A stretch of 64,000 nt of DNA, taken from Ichthyophis bannanicus (lineage: Eukaryota; Chordata; Amphibia; Gymnophiona; Ichthyophiidae). The stretch spans positions 54,472,955-54,536,954 of the forward strand of contig CM066032.1 in NCBI GenBank assembly GCA_033557465.1. Direction: 5' to 3'. Position numbers and translations under genes: made by a program. Positions 43,398 through 53,907 of the stretch are shown here, piece by piece. The notes under the pieces were generated by a model, which did not search any database, was not told the DNA's origin, and saw only the letters and a program-made list of their open reading frames with translations. How positions within the stretch are numbered: position 1 is the first letter of the stretch; every line of letters begins with the position of its first letter.

Positions 43398-43627
43398 TGT
43401 GGAGAGGGAGCTGATGCAGGGAGGGCAGGCTTTGCTGGGCAGGGGGGGGGCCCCGTGGGACACTTGATTCTGCCGCGGCGGCCGTGGCCGCGGCAGCAGA
43501 CAGCTTTTTTTTTTTATTTTAAAATTTACTTTTAAATCAGAGTGTTCTTTGCGTGGGGACCCCTGAAACATGGGGCCCTGTGCAAAAAACATTCTCGCTC
43601 AATGGATGGGCTGGCCCTGCTCCCTGT

Positions 43628-43900
43628 AGATAACTATACATAACTATATTAGTGTGGTATATAAGAGAATATAAATAAATAAATAATCTGTAAGGTTTCC
43701 CTTCCTCCCCCTCCTCCCTCCATCCCTTCCTCCCTCTCTCCCCTTGTCCCTTCTTCCTCCCCCTCAATACTCCATCCTCACCACCCCTGTGAGGCATGCG
43801 TCCCTGCCATTTTTTTTAAATTCACAAGTGTCCCCCATACTTCTATGGTAATTAAACACATTTTTAAATGAACTCCCTGTTTTTTTTTTCAGTTACTCAG
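43628..43900. other. No gene; low-complexity and unassigned sequence
   Basis: The segment holds an AATAAATAAATAAAT run (43668-43685), a CT-rich tract (43690-43780) and short homopolymers. No coding frame or repeat family is recognised. The 43628-43690 part may be a LINE tail. Confidence 0.35.
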
Positions 43901-43984
43901 TCCTGACAGTGCTTCCTGTCTCATCCAGCCTGCTTCACCCTTCCCTTGATTCTTGATTCCTTTTGCCTTCTGGCGCCTTAGACG

Positions 43985-45060
43985 TCAATTGCCCTGTGGT
44001 GCTCTCTGCCATCCTGTGCCCACAGGGATCTCCTGCCTTTGTTCACCTTCTTTTTCTACTGACACTGCAGGTAATTCAGACCATCCAGCTTTTTGCATCC
44101 TATTGACTGCATCTTCTACTGTCCAGGCTATTGTAGTAACTCCTAGCATTGTAAATTGCAGTCCAAATGGGTATAGCCACTTGTAACGAATCCTCTCCTC
44201 TCTCAGGCCCTTGGTGATAGAGTAAAAATCTCGCCTCCTCCTTATAGTTATTGCTGAGATGTTCACATAAACTTCTACTGGGTGATTTTCCCATTGTAAT
44301 TTACCCAGTTTTCTCACTGCTAGCATAACCGCTTCCTTCGTGTTATATTCATAAAGACATGTCACTATGTCTTTGGTTGCCCTTCTCTACGCAGGCCTAG
44401 CACTCTATGCGCTCTATCTATTGTAAAGCATAGGTCTGCCAACCGGCATTTCTGCAGAACTACTCCATCAAGTTTTTATAATTGTGTGTGCCTTCCCCTT
44501 CAGGTACCCCATGCAGGCAAACGTTGGAGCATCTGGCTCTATTCTGCAGATCTTCCAGTTTTGACCATAGTTCTTCCATATCAGCCTTTATTTCTTCAGC
44601 CTGGGCCTTTATATTTTGTATTATTCCCTCGTGCTCCTCTGCTCTGTCTTCCACAGCTCCGACTCGTTGCCCGAGTTCGTGGACGTCTGAACACAAGTCT
44701 TTGATCCAAGTTTGTGCCTCCATTTTATACTTTGCTAGGTCTTGTCGGAGGGTCCAGAATCACTCCTTTAACTCATCTTTGAGTGTGCTATTTTCCCCTC
44801 CAAGTTGTCCCCAGGACCCGCCTGGTAGCGCTTTAGTCTCTCCTCCTCCCGATACGCTTGGCTCCAGCAGTCCCGAGTGTTGGTTTAAAACTGAATGTTT
44901 CAAGTCCGGGTTGTTTTTTTTTTTGTGCCAATCACCACTGCTACTCTTACTGGTTTGCCCAACAAGCTTTTCTTGGTTTAATTAGGGAGTTCTTCCTATT
45001 AAGGGAATCTTTTCGTTCTGGCTGCGGGAGCTCTACAGCTCGACTGCCATCTTGGTCAAT
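43985..45060 (-). pseudogene. L1/Tx1-type LINE ORF1 (coiled coil, RRM and C-terminal domain), degraded
   Basis: A minus-strand frame (44723-44460) encodes a coiled coil ending WSKLEDLQNRARCSNVCLHG and VPEGEG, the coiled-coil/RRM junction typical of L1 and Tx1 ORF1 proteins. A second frame (44365-43985) encodes the C-terminal domain (YEYNTKEAVMLAVRKLGKLQ, SITKGLREERIRYKWLYPF, WTVEDAVNRMQKAGW). The region between is frameshifted around 44370-44460. Upstream sequence to about 45060 would be the ORF1 N-terminal region or 5' UTR. ORF2 is absent, so the copy is truncated downstream. Confidence 0.75.
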
Positions 45061-45084
45061 GGTATCACTTCCTTCTCAGAGTTC

Positions 45085-45185
45085 TTTTTCTATTCTCTTA
45101 TATGTTTTATGTTTTTAGTTTTGTAAACTGTTCTGTGCATCCCACAAAGGGTGGTATATCAAGCACTGAATAAATAATAAACACT
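45085..45185 (+). mobile_element. L2-type LINE 3' tail
   Basis: TTTTGTAAACTGTTCTGTGC and GGGTGGTATATCAAGCACTG followed by AATAAATAATAAAC are the typical 3' end of an L2-clade LINE or of a SINE that borrows this tail. Only about 100 bp is present. Confidence 0.55.
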
Positions 45186-45224
45186 AGTTAATGGGGGTAT
45201 AGTCAAAGCTTTTTAAATTGGTTA

Positions 45225-45464
45225 GTCGACCTGCTAACTGGCTGAAATGCATTGATCTTGATATTCATTGGCACCCTCCGGATATCAGCTTGGTTGACAG
45301 GAGTCAGCATTGACTCGATGGCACATGCACACACACATGCACACACACACGCGTGCGTGCACACACACACACGCGCACACACACACACACACACACGCAC
45401 ACAAACACCCCCACACACACATGCACACACACACATGCGTGCACACACACACACACGCACACAC

Positions 45465-45501
<37 letters not shown>

Positions 45502-45890
45502 GCAGATTAGAAGCGTCTGGTTGAAAATGCAGCAGTTTGTGGGTGGCTCAAGAGTAGCGCCAGTTGCTATTCCGTCAGCAGCGATATTCAGCCACTAATT
45601 GAATAGCTAAACCAGTTCGAGACAGGACATTTCACCGGCTGTCCTAACTGAAACGGAGTATCGCTATTCACTTAGCAGCTGAATATCAGGGCTGACCGAA
45701 GAGTGACGGAGGTGAGGTGTCCAACGAAACTGGATATTGAGCGCTGGACACCGGACAAGTTCCAATGCAGAATATGCAGTTTAGTTAAAGCGGCAGTGGC
45801 AAAGTGTTTCAAAGGCACCTAGCCGCCGTTTCTAAAAAACAGTCCCAGTATTTTTCTAGCTGTAAATGCCACTGCACAGTGGTGACAGAT
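45225..45890. mobile_element. MITE-like diverged repeat with an internal CA microsatellite
   Basis: Blocks such as GATATTCATTGGCACC, GCGATATTCAGCCACTAATT and GCTGAATATCAGGGCTGACC occur in both orientations, suggesting a diverged inverted-repeat element. Similar GATATTCAGCCGCTAAC sequence lies at 31749. The element cannot be bounded precisely. Confidence 0.4.
45326..45502. repeat. (CA)n/(CG)-variant microsatellite
   Basis: Mostly CA dinucleotides with ATGCA and CGCG interruptions over about 175 bp. It produces open frames in all phases (Thr-His or Cys-Val repeats), which are not genes. Confidence 0.95.
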
Positions 45891-45942
45891 ATTCAGATGC
45901 AACATGTCCCTGCCCCAAAGACCTTAGAAACTAACTGGACAC

Positions 45943-46938
45943 TGTGATGCAGCAGACCAGCGGGGAATAGAAGAAAATGTTTTAAAAGCGAAAAAAGGCA
46001 TGCACAAGCTGCAGTATTCTCAGGAACCTGGTAGGGGGAGCAAGAGGGACCTCCGGAAGACTGAGGATCCACGCCCCACAGGGTGTGACCTAAAGCCAGC
46101 CAGCCTCCAATCCAGGAAGGCAGGAACTCCTTTTAAAGAAAGTCTGGAAGACTGGAAAGAGAGAAGCGGTGGTAAAGAGGAAGGTGGCTGTAGAGGCAGA
46201 AGTGTCGGTAAGGCCAGAAGCAACAGAGAAGGCAACAGAGAAGTTGCCGAGCCTTCAGAAGCCGGAGAAGTAGCAGAAACTGCAGAAGCTGGAGAAACTG
46301 CAGAAGCTACAGACACTGCTGGAGTGCAAGAAAGAGGTACAGACCTGGGAGACCTGAAAGGACAGAGAATACAGAAGGGTCCAGGAGATTCAGGAACGCG
46401 AAAGCCGTACTGTGACTGCTGTGTGAAAAACCCAAGCCATATTGCAGGAGCAAGGCAGGATCTCACCAGGAGCAGGCCTCAAGCCTCGTCCCAAGGAAAG
46501 AAGCTGGAGTTACAAGGTAACCCTTACTTTGTTGGAAACAGCCTTCAGAGGGCTAGTGTATGGAGAGGACAAGAAACAGAAGCTCCCTGTCCATGGCACA
46601 CAGCTGAGGAGACAAGGTATTTAAAGCTTTTATCAAATAAGAAACTTTTAACTAAGCAAGGTTTGCAGGAAGCGAATGTAAAACCTGTGAAGAGAGAAGG
46701 ATATTCACACCATAGAACAGCTCATGACCGACGCCCCACGCTGAACCCCAAGCACTGGGAGCTCATACAGCGTTTGTGTGAAAAGCCTGATTATAACTTG
46801 CCAGGAACCATTAACTCTGGTTCAGATACGCTTGAGCAAGAACCGATGCAAGTGGAAGTGGTAGAGTCCCTTTCTGAGGAAGAGATGGATTGTAGCTTTT
46901 GTACCACTGGAAGCTTGGAATCCTTGTGCAGCAAGTGA
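45943..46938 (+). CDS. U3-encoded reading frame of the solo LTR (unknown protein domain)
   Basis: The frame is open from the first LTR base (TGT GAT GCA) to the stop at 46936-46938, 331 codons plus stop; the first ATG is at 46000. It is highly charged, with an EVAETAEAGETAEATDTAG repeat (about residues 105-125), and ends EEEMDCSFCTTGSLESLCSK. It matches the U3 frame of the other LTR family in order: start CDxA; GRGSKRDL versus RGSRRASL; EDPRPTG versus EEPRLYG; RRP-L-HW; DYNLP versus DFNIP; and EMDCSFCT versus PMDCNYCT. In a full element it would be the C-terminal end of pol. It has no recognised domain. It is not a host gene. Confidence 0.6.
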   Translation, partial: CDAADQRGIEENVLKAKKGMHKLQYSQEPGRGSKRDLRKTEDPRPTGCDLKPASLQSRKAGTPFKESLEDWKERSGGKEEGGCRGRSVGKARSNREGNREVAEPSEAGEVAETAEAGETAEATDTAGVQERGTDLGDLKGQRIQKGPGDSGTRKPYCDCCVKNPSHIAGARQDLTRSRPQASSQGKKLELQGNPYFVGNSLQRASVWRGQETEAPCPWHTAEETRYLKLLSNKKLLTKQGLQEANVKPVKREGYSHHRTAHDRRPTLNPKHWELIQRLCEKPDYNLPGTINSGSDTLEQEPMQVEVVESLSEEEMDCSFCTTGSLESLCSK

Positions 46939-47280
46939 GCAGTAAACTTGTGAATTTAGAAACGTGTGTTTTTGTATCCTCTGTGAAGAAAACAGTTTTG
47001 CTTTTGAACCTGAGTTGTACCTTTTCTTTCTAACCTGATGTAAGGACATTTATTTTGTTGTTTGAATCTGATCCGTTTGAACCTTTTGCAATACAAGGGA
47101 AATAAAGCCTTATTTTTCCCTCCACTCGAAGACCTGTGTTCTCTGGGTATTTGGTAATAAAGGACGCTACCAAGGCTATACATCCCTGGGCCCTAGAAAA
47201 TACATACCAAACCCAATCTTATTCTCAATTGTGTCCAACCTGCCTTGGAGCCCATTAGCCACCAGGGTGGCGTTGTGACA
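45943..47280 (+). mobile_element. Solo LTR of a second Gmr1-like family
   Basis: The 1338-bp LTR starts TGTGATGCAGCAG and ends GGTGGCGTTGTGACA, flanked by ACAC (45939-45942 and 47281-47284). No internal sequence or second LTR is present, so recombination between LTRs has removed the rest. It shares the TGTGAT start and the overall plan of the LTRs at 21973/27068: long U3 frame, then AATAAA (47101-47106 and 47156-47161), then about 120-180 bp. Nucleotide identity is low, so it is a different family. Confidence 0.8.
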
Positions 47281-47405
47281 ACACCTGAGGCAAGAGGAGA
47301 GAAAGTTTCATGCCCAAGGTTAGAAGTACTAAAAGCAGAAACAAAATTTGAACACGAGCCTTTCTGGCTCCGAGACACTGCTCTAAGCCCTAGGCCAAAT
47401 CCTCA

Positions 47406-48092
47406 GTTGATTATTTAGCTGATGTGTGGTATGAGAGGACTGGAAGGATTCTAGATGCTTTAGTGCCTTCCCTCCCCCCCCCCATGATGTCCACTACCTC
47501 GCCCCTCCGCCCCTCTTCCCTTCCCCAGCATGTTTCCTCCCATTCTCCACTGCCGCCGCCCCCTAACTCCTCCCAGACTGTCCTGCAGCTCCACATGTAG
47601 TGAGTGTGGTATGGGACCCTTGAGCACCTGCCCATGCTCAGAGCCTGCTGCAGTCCTGCCTCCTCCCAACAGGATGTGGCAGACCTTGTGTGCATGTATG
47701 TCTTCAAAGACCTGCTGTCATGATGAGAGTGGCTTTCATGTCCTACCGGCTGTGCCAGCACCATGCCACTGTCCTCCAAATTCTGTAACCCCAGGCTAAT
47801 GCCTAATCCACCCTGTTCCCCCCACAGTTCCGCTGTGATGTTCCGCAGGGTTCCTGTCTTTCTCCCCCATTGTTTAATCATCCCAGTTGGGAGTCCACAT
47901 CCAGGATGGTATGAAGCACCAATTATCTAAAGAATTTAAATAGCAGCATGTCTAGAGGGAGAAGAAAAAAGAATGAGACCCTGATTATCTACCAGTCTGA
48001 CAATACTATGTTATAAGGTGACAGGTTCATTTTGCACAACAGAACGAGCATTAAGAAATTCTTCCCAATTGGGATACATCAAAAAAGAGCTA
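47406..48092. other. No gene seen; apparently unique sequence
   Basis: There is a C run near 47476-47485, CT-rich sequence to 47530 and otherwise ordinary composition. No coding frame with recognisable motifs, no TIRs and no match to other parts of the window were found by eye. Confidence 0.4.
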
Positions 48093-49069
48093 GTGGTATG
48101 TTTACTAAAGGGCATTAAGGTAACAGGAGTTAACAGCAGCGATAAGGGGTGTTATATGTGAAAAAGGCTCTGGGCGGGTAGGAGGCGTTCTAGCATAAAG
48201 GGCACAATGGGCCACTTAACGGGTATGTATCAAGTAAGCACCTTAATGCCTGAAAATGGCTGTCACGTTTTTGCTGGGTAAGGGAGCCCCAGCAAAAATC
48301 AATGTAAAGGTGGTGAATGGAAGGAGGAAGTTGAAGGGCATGCCAGATTCATGGGCATCCAACATGCCAGCCAGTAAGTGTAACAAGCATGTGGGAGGCA
48401 GATGTACCTATGCACTGGGGGGGGGCCCACATAAAACACCATAATGTCAGTGCATGGCATAGGATGGGGAAGATGTGGCCCCCAGTAGAGTCAGAAGTGG
48501 CATGATGTGTACTTTGAAAGGAGGATGGAGCAGGAGTGGTGAAATGACTATCGGACACAGGAAAGGCGTGAATGAAGCATCCAAATACTGAAAGGAATAA
48601 CTGTGTAGGCCATGGTGTAGCAGCTTGCATGAGAAGACATCACTGCACAGAGCCGCCAGAAGCTGATGGATGAGCTGCAGGAAAGATGGTGGCAGAGGAG
48701 AGTGTGGCATGGGCTGGCTGCACTGATGTACCAGAGGTGCCATCCCCAACGCATGTGCACTATGTGGGAAAAACATGTGTCAGTGCCACATGTAAGGCCT
48801 CATACAAGACATGTGGGTTTCACACCTGTCCAAGCCACTCAACCTCCATACAATAACCCAGACAAAAGTGCACAGGAGTCGCTCAAACTGGGCAAAACGG
48901 GCACATAGGGACATGACTAGATACCTGCAGGTAGCTATCCGAGAGGTAGGATTTGTCTGTATATAATATAATGCAGAATATGATGTAGCCAAAGCTATAC
49001 AGTCACAGTCATGTTGTCATACCCGATTCATGCTGCACAAGTAGGTTACAGCTATATACGTTGTACCGA

Positions 49070-49610
49070 AAAGGTGGAAATGTCTGATGAAAAACTGGGA
49101 CTGTAAAAACCTGCAGTCAGCTGAGACAATGGAGGGTTAGATGACCTGCCCAAGGTCACAAGAAGGTGTGGGCAATTCATAAAGGTTATGGCATACATAA
49201 AACACCACAGTAAAATATTCCAAATTGTCGCAAAATGAGTGTTAATAGGTCTCGAAACCTGAGTCCCAAGCCAGTGCCATGGCAAGTACACCACACCTCC
49301 AAGCAGTTGCCAGTTATCTGCAGAGTGAACATGTTTGATCCCCTGCAATGGGCTGCAGCAGAGCCAATAAAGCCATGCTCTTAGAAAGGCATGAGGGGGA
49401 ATAGTTTGTTTGCTGACACAAATTGTGGCCAGAACATATAACAAAATCTAAGGATGTGTGTCTGGCAGTCACAGCAGAGTCTGGACTGTTACAGGCATGA
49501 AAGTGAACTGAGGAGCATATAGTCACAAAAAGAACAAGTGGGAATTAAACCTCTGTTCTCTGCTTATAGAGATATCGCACTAACCAGTAGGCTACACCAC
49601 ACTGCCTGGC
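49070..49610 (-). mobile_element. SINE with tRNA-like head, split by an unclassified 360-bp insert
   Basis: The core (GACCTTGGGCAGGTCATC, reverse of 49140-49160) and the tRNA-like head (GTGTAGCCTACTGGTTAGTG, reverse, 49577-49598) are separated by about 360 bp bounded by GTCACAAGAAG (49155-49165) and GTCACAAAAAG (49521-49531). These look like an 11-bp target duplication with one mismatch. I do not recognise the insert; duplication length suggests retroposition. Confidence 0.5.
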
Positions 49611-51079
49611 ACAGCAAAGGCTGGATTCAAAGAGGCTGTAGGTAACTGTCTAAACAGTCTGCTGTGTGTGCCTATATAGATTAGCCCCTCCATGATGCAC
49701 TGCACACACAGAATAACAGTCTGCAAATGATCACCAAATGGAGAATGTACTGATCCATCACCTCAGCTCAGTAAGATGCACTGACAGTGTGTGATACAAG
49801 CGCAGAACAGATACAGACCATGCTACTGAGCAGTTTCAGCAGTCACCCCAAGGGTGAAGATGGGTGACCAACACCTGGTCCCCAGAGCTTGCATTGGTAG
49901 TGATGGTTTTCACTGGTTGTGCTGCAAGTCAACAATGTGCATTGTTGTTACTGTGTTATACTAGTCACTTTGTTTCCTGAAGACTTGTAGCCTGCCATAA
50001 GTGCCTGTCATATCTGTGCCCTGCTCCTATTGGACAAGGATGTTCCTAGAATAGTATATATCAGTGATCAGTGTTGTAGCAGTTGATGTCATGACTGCTG
50101 AATGCAGTGGGGGTTTATAGGCTTGTTTGGTATTGCTGCTACAATCCTGCTGGTGCTACAGTGAACAGGTCAGGAGCAGCTTCTGTTCCATCCATCCAGG
50201 ATTACCAGTCCACCATAGCAAGCATAATCAGACTGCACCTGCTAGCCACCACAGGGCTGTTTCAGCAATGCACATACCAACTGTGGTCAGTCACCACACA
50301 ATGCATGTGCAGATAGCAAGCATGTACAGCCTGGCTCAAGCCAACTAGCATTTGGCCCAGTGATTGGGCTTCCAGGACAGGGAGTGCACCCATATCACTG
50401 GAACTGACCTGTATATAAGCACTATGTGTATACATAGCTGTGCCATGGTCATAGCTCTGTCAGAGTGAGTGCCTTTGCGGTGTGAACTGCTGTGACAATC
50501 CAGGCCATGCACATGGCAGACGGGCAGTATGAAATCTCAGCCATTGACCCTACTTCTGATGCATTTTGCATCACTTGTTCCACAGCAGCAACATGTCTGT
50601 GTGCCGCCAGTGTCGAGGTGGGATCGTGACGGACATCACAGATGTGCCAGCTGGGCAGCTGCCTGGTCTGCCTTGTGCCCCAACAACCTCCACTGCATGA
50701 CCATCGTGCCACCTCCTTTGCCCCATTTGCACCATCAACATGATGCTCTTTCATACCTGGACACTGTGCTGTTGCTGCTAATAGAGCACTATTATCACAA
50801 TTTTGGGCTCCTCTGTCTGTGCATCACACTGCAGACTTTTAATAGGTTCTCTTCCCTCAAAATACACTCTTTCCGCAAGATTTTACTTGGCTTTAGGATT
50901 CTCAGCATTAAAGGGTTCTAACACACATTAGTGCAACAGGCATTAAGGTAATACCCATTGTTAATACCCACTCTCCACCTACTGCTCCAGGAACCTTTAA
51001 TGCCCATTAATGCAGCTTTTTGGGAGCTAGAGTCTGTCTGATGTGAAGCAAGCAATCCCCATGGCAGGACTGTGGCTCA

Positions 51080-51133
51080 ACACACATAAGCAGTGGTTAG
51101 AAGAGCAGAGGGTCTCAGGTTCAAGTCTGGCTG
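51080..51133 (+). repeat. tRNA-like module in Harbinger-like copy 5
   Basis: ACATAAGCAGTGGTTAGAAG (A-box-like) precedes CTCAGGTTCAAGTCTGGC (B-box-like). It lies just before the reverse SINE at 51165 and faces its tRNA-like head. The internal distance is shorter than in a true tRNA. Confidence 0.45.
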
Positions 51134-51164
51134 AGGATCATGGTTTGCATGTCCTTATGGCTAA

Positions 51165-51440
51165 ACTTTATTTATTTTATACCACACTATTTAGAATCAG
51201 TGCAGTTTACATGTATACTAACAAGTACTTTTTATTCCCTTGTCCCCAAAGGGCTCACAATCTAAATGTACCTGAGGCACTGGAAGGTTATGTGGCTTGC
51301 CCAAGGCCACAAAGAGTGGCCATGGGACTAGAGACCCCAGTCCCTCCGGCCTGAAGTTGCTTGTCCCCATGCAGGAATTGAACCCCCAGCCTTCTGGCTT
51401 AGGGTAACCTGTCCCAACCACTGAGCCACTCCTCCCTTGA
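51165..51440 (-). mobile_element. SINE: tRNA-like head, MIR-like core, L2-like tail
   Basis: Reading the minus strand from 51440: AGTGGCTCAGTGGTTGGGAC (A box), GGGGGTTCAATTCCTG (B box), then GGCCTTGGGCAAGCCACAT (core), GATTGTGAGCCCTTTGGGGA, and GTGGTATAAAATAAATAAAG (L2-type 3' end). All three SINE parts are present in about 275 bp, so this is the best copy of the family here. Confidence 0.7.
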
Positions 51441-52599
51441 CTATACTTTAACCTACAGTTCAGGTACAGCACCGGCATATGAACCCCCCCTCCCCCCCCA
51501 CTAACTGGCCAGCAAGGGTACAAACTCCCATTAGCCACACAGACAAGCTCTACCATCCACAACTGGATGGAGAGGCAGGCTGATAGCACAGGCATGCTGA
51601 AGAAGCATTAATGTCAGAGCGCACCTGTACAATGAGCACACATTAACAATGCTTGAGCTGATATGGAGACCAACGTGATAGGCAGAAATGTCAATTAGCC
51701 CTACTTTTGCACAGCAGTGATGTTAGTGTGTGTGCGTGTGTGTGTGTATGTCTGTCTCTCCATTGTTCTGTGGCTTTCTGCACTTCACTGCGCCTCGCAT
51801 TGCCTAAGCTGTTCCCAGCATTAGTCTGCAAATGTGCATGATGAGGAGCAGAGGATTGTGGGTATGGTCTGAAGCAGGCTAGATTGGCCAGGATGTGTCT
51901 GCCTCGCAGTGGGGTCAATGGCTGAGACATCGTAGTGCCCGTCTTACACGTGCATTGCCTGGGTGGCCACAGCATGTTTATTTATTTAGCTAGGCTTATA
52001 TACTGCTTTTCATCAGGTAAAAGCGGTTTACAGGGAACAGAACATTTTTACAATGAACATATGTTGTACAAGAAACAGAATAACCGTATAGTGAAACAGT
52101 CAACATTTTGAACAAAATGAAATTAAGGCTTACATAGTATAAATAGTAGAACATTATATACAATCATTGCAACTTAACGGTATGTTCAACAACTATTTAC
52201 AATTGTGAATTTGATTTAATAGTGTTATGTTGAAGGGGATGTTAGGTGGAGGAACCAAAGTGTTCATTGAATAGATGGGTTTTCTAGTGTTTACGGAAGG
52301 AGGAGAGACTAGCAATATTTCTTAAGGTGTTAGGTAGGGAGTTCCAAAGGGACGGAACATGGAGTTCAAAAGCTTTGTGGCATGTCTGTAGGTTGTATTT
52401 GGTTTTGGATTGCGGTATGTTAAGTTTATGGATTGTAGTATGTCTTCGTGGTCTGTTTGTAGAGGGCTTCTCTAGCAGGGATTGGAGGCAGGTTTCTTGG
52501 TGGGAGTGAAGTGCTTTGTGAATGAGGAAGATGCATTTATATTTGATTCTATTGGTAAGGGGTTAGCCAGTGTAATTGTTTCAGGATGGGGTGATGTGA

Positions 52600-53907
52600 A
52601 CATAAGAACATAAAATATGCCATACTGGGTCAGACCAAGGTCCATCAAGCCCAGTATTCTGTTTCCAACAGTGGCCAATCTAGGTCATATGTACCTAGCA
52701 GTTTCCCCAAGAGACACAAGTTCCACAGTGCTTGTACTGGGTCAAGCATTGATATCTTCGGTCACTTCTTAATAATGGTTTATGGACCTTTCCTCCAGGA
52801 ACTTGTCCAAACCTTTTTTAAACCCAGCTACACTAACAGCCTTTACTACATCCTCCGGTAACAAATTCCAGAGTTTGATTACACGTTGAGTGAAAAAATA
52901 TTTTCTTTTATTAGTCTTAAATAGTTTACCCTGTAGCTTCATTGCATGTCCCCTGGTCTTTCTATATTCTGATAACGTAAACAATCGATCTACGTTTACC
53001 CGTTCCACTCCGTTCATTAATTTATAGACTTCTATCATATCTCCCCTCAGCCGTCTCTTTTCCAGGTTAAAGAGCCCTAACCTTTTTAGCCTTTCCTCAT
53101 AGGAGTATCCTTCCATCCCCTTTACCATTTTGGTGGCTCTTCTCTGAACCTTTTCTAAAATCGCTATATCCTTTTTAAGATACGGCGACCAGAATTGCAC
53201 ACAATATTCAAGGTGCGGTCTCACCATGGAACGATATAGAGGCATTATAATATCTTTTGTTTTATTTTCTATTCCTTTCCTTATCATACCTAGCATTCTA
53301 TTTGCTCTCTTGGCCGCTGCTGCACACTGAGCCGAGGGTTTTAACATGGTATCCACAATGACGCCTAAATCTTTTTCCTGGGTGGTGGTTCCTAATGTGG
53401 AACCTTGCATCGTGTAACCATAGTTTGGGTTGTTCTTCCCTAGGTGCATAACCTTGCACTTGTCCACATTAAATTTCATCTGCCATTTTGATGCCCAGTC
53501 TTCCAATTTATCAAGATCCTCTTGCAATTTTTCACAATCCTCTTGGGTTTTAACAACTTTAAATAGTTTTGTGTCATTTGCAAATTTGATAACCTCACTC
53601 GTTATTCCACTTTCCAGGTCATTTATGAATATGTCAAAAAGCAGCGGACCCAGCACAGATCCCTGGGGTACACCACTATTCACCTTTCTCCATTGGGAAA
53701 ATTGGCCATTTAGCCCTACCCTCTGCTTTCTATCTTTTAACCAGTTCCTGATCCACAATAGTACACTGCCTCCTATCCCATGACTCTAGTTTTGCCAAAA
53801 GTCTCTGATGAGGGACCTTGTCAAAGGCTTTCTGAAAGTCCAGATACACAATATCAACCGACTCACCTTTGTCCACCTGTTTATTCACTCCTTCAAAAAA
53901 ACATAAC
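52600..53907 (-). mobile_element. CR1-B LINE, 5'-truncated
   Basis: It is flanked by ATGTGA (52594-52599 and 53908-53913), with the TTCTTATG-type tail at the left (AACATAAGAACATAA). It starts (5') just upstream of the RT active-site region. This is the cleanest copy of the family in the window and provides the uninterrupted sequence used to define the insertion sites at 9054 and 12432. Confidence 0.9.
52769..53758 (-). CDS. CR1-B ORF2 C-terminal half: reverse transcriptase palm, thumb and tail
   Basis: The 329-codon open frame has [40 protein letters not shown], the catalytic region FANDTKLFK (FADD with the first D changed to N), [40 protein letters not shown] and the C-terminal [14 protein letters not shown], ending at the natural stop (RSINHY). 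The upstream RT fingers and the endonuclease are missing through 5' truncation at insertion, and the active-site change shows it is not functional. Confidence 0.85.
   Translation of the reverse strand: MWIRNWLKDRKQRVGLNGQFSQWRKVNSGVPQGSVLGPLLFDIFINDLESGITSEVIKFANDTKLFKVVKTQEDCEKLQEDLDKLEDWASKWQMKFNVDKCKVMHLGKNNPNYGYTMQGSTLGTTTQEKDLGVIVDTMLKPSAQCAAAAKRANRMLGMIRKGIENKTKDIIMPLYRSMVRPHLEYCVQFWSPYLKKDIAILEKVQRRATKMVKGMEGYSYEERLKRLGLFNLEKRRLRGDMIEVYKLMNGVERVNVDRLFTLSEYRKTRGHAMKLQGKLFKTNKRKYFFTQRVIKLWNLLPEDVVKAVSVAGFKKGLDKFLEERSINHY

Larger units (their letters stand above)
40863..43619 (-). mobile_element. hAT-like non-autonomous transposon with foldback and minisatellite (hAT copy 2)
   Basis: It begins CAGGGGCGGCCC (40863) and ends GGGCTGGCCCTG (43619), flanked by CTCCCTAT (40855-40862) and CTCCCTGT (43620-43627), a 7/8 match of an 8-bp duplication. 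It is the inverted counterpart of copy 1: tail 40863-41900, minisatellite 41930-43200, hairpin 43246-43397, then the AACATTCTCGCTCAATGGAT block next to the terminus. No transposase frame. Confidence 0.88.
45891..47405 (-). mobile_element. SINE (MIR-like core) split by a solo LTR
   Basis: The right part (47281-47405) contains, in reverse, a tRNA-like head (AGCAGTGTCTCGGAGCCAG, then GGCTCGTGTTCAAATT) and a core with ACCTTGGGCAT. The left part (45891-45942) contains CCCTGCCCCAAAGACCTTAG, the region that normally follows. The solo LTR at 45943-47280 separates them with an ACAC duplication. Similar SINEs are at 49070-49610 and 51165-51440. Confidence 0.6.

Noticed and set aside
45203..45598. Multiple Thr/His and Cys/Val repeat frames
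   Set aside because: They are produced by the CA dinucleotide microsatellite.
46000..46938. 312-codon frame that could be taken for a host single-exon gene
   Set aside because: It lies wholly within a 1338-bp segment with LTR-type ends (TGTGAT...TGTGACA) and a 4-bp duplication, and it is homologous to the U3 frame of the other LTRs. It is reported as an LTR-encoded frame instead.
48093..51981. Harbinger transposase or Myb-like partner gene
   Set aside because: All frames here are short (about 130 codons or less) and show no DDE or SANT/Myb motif that I can recognise.
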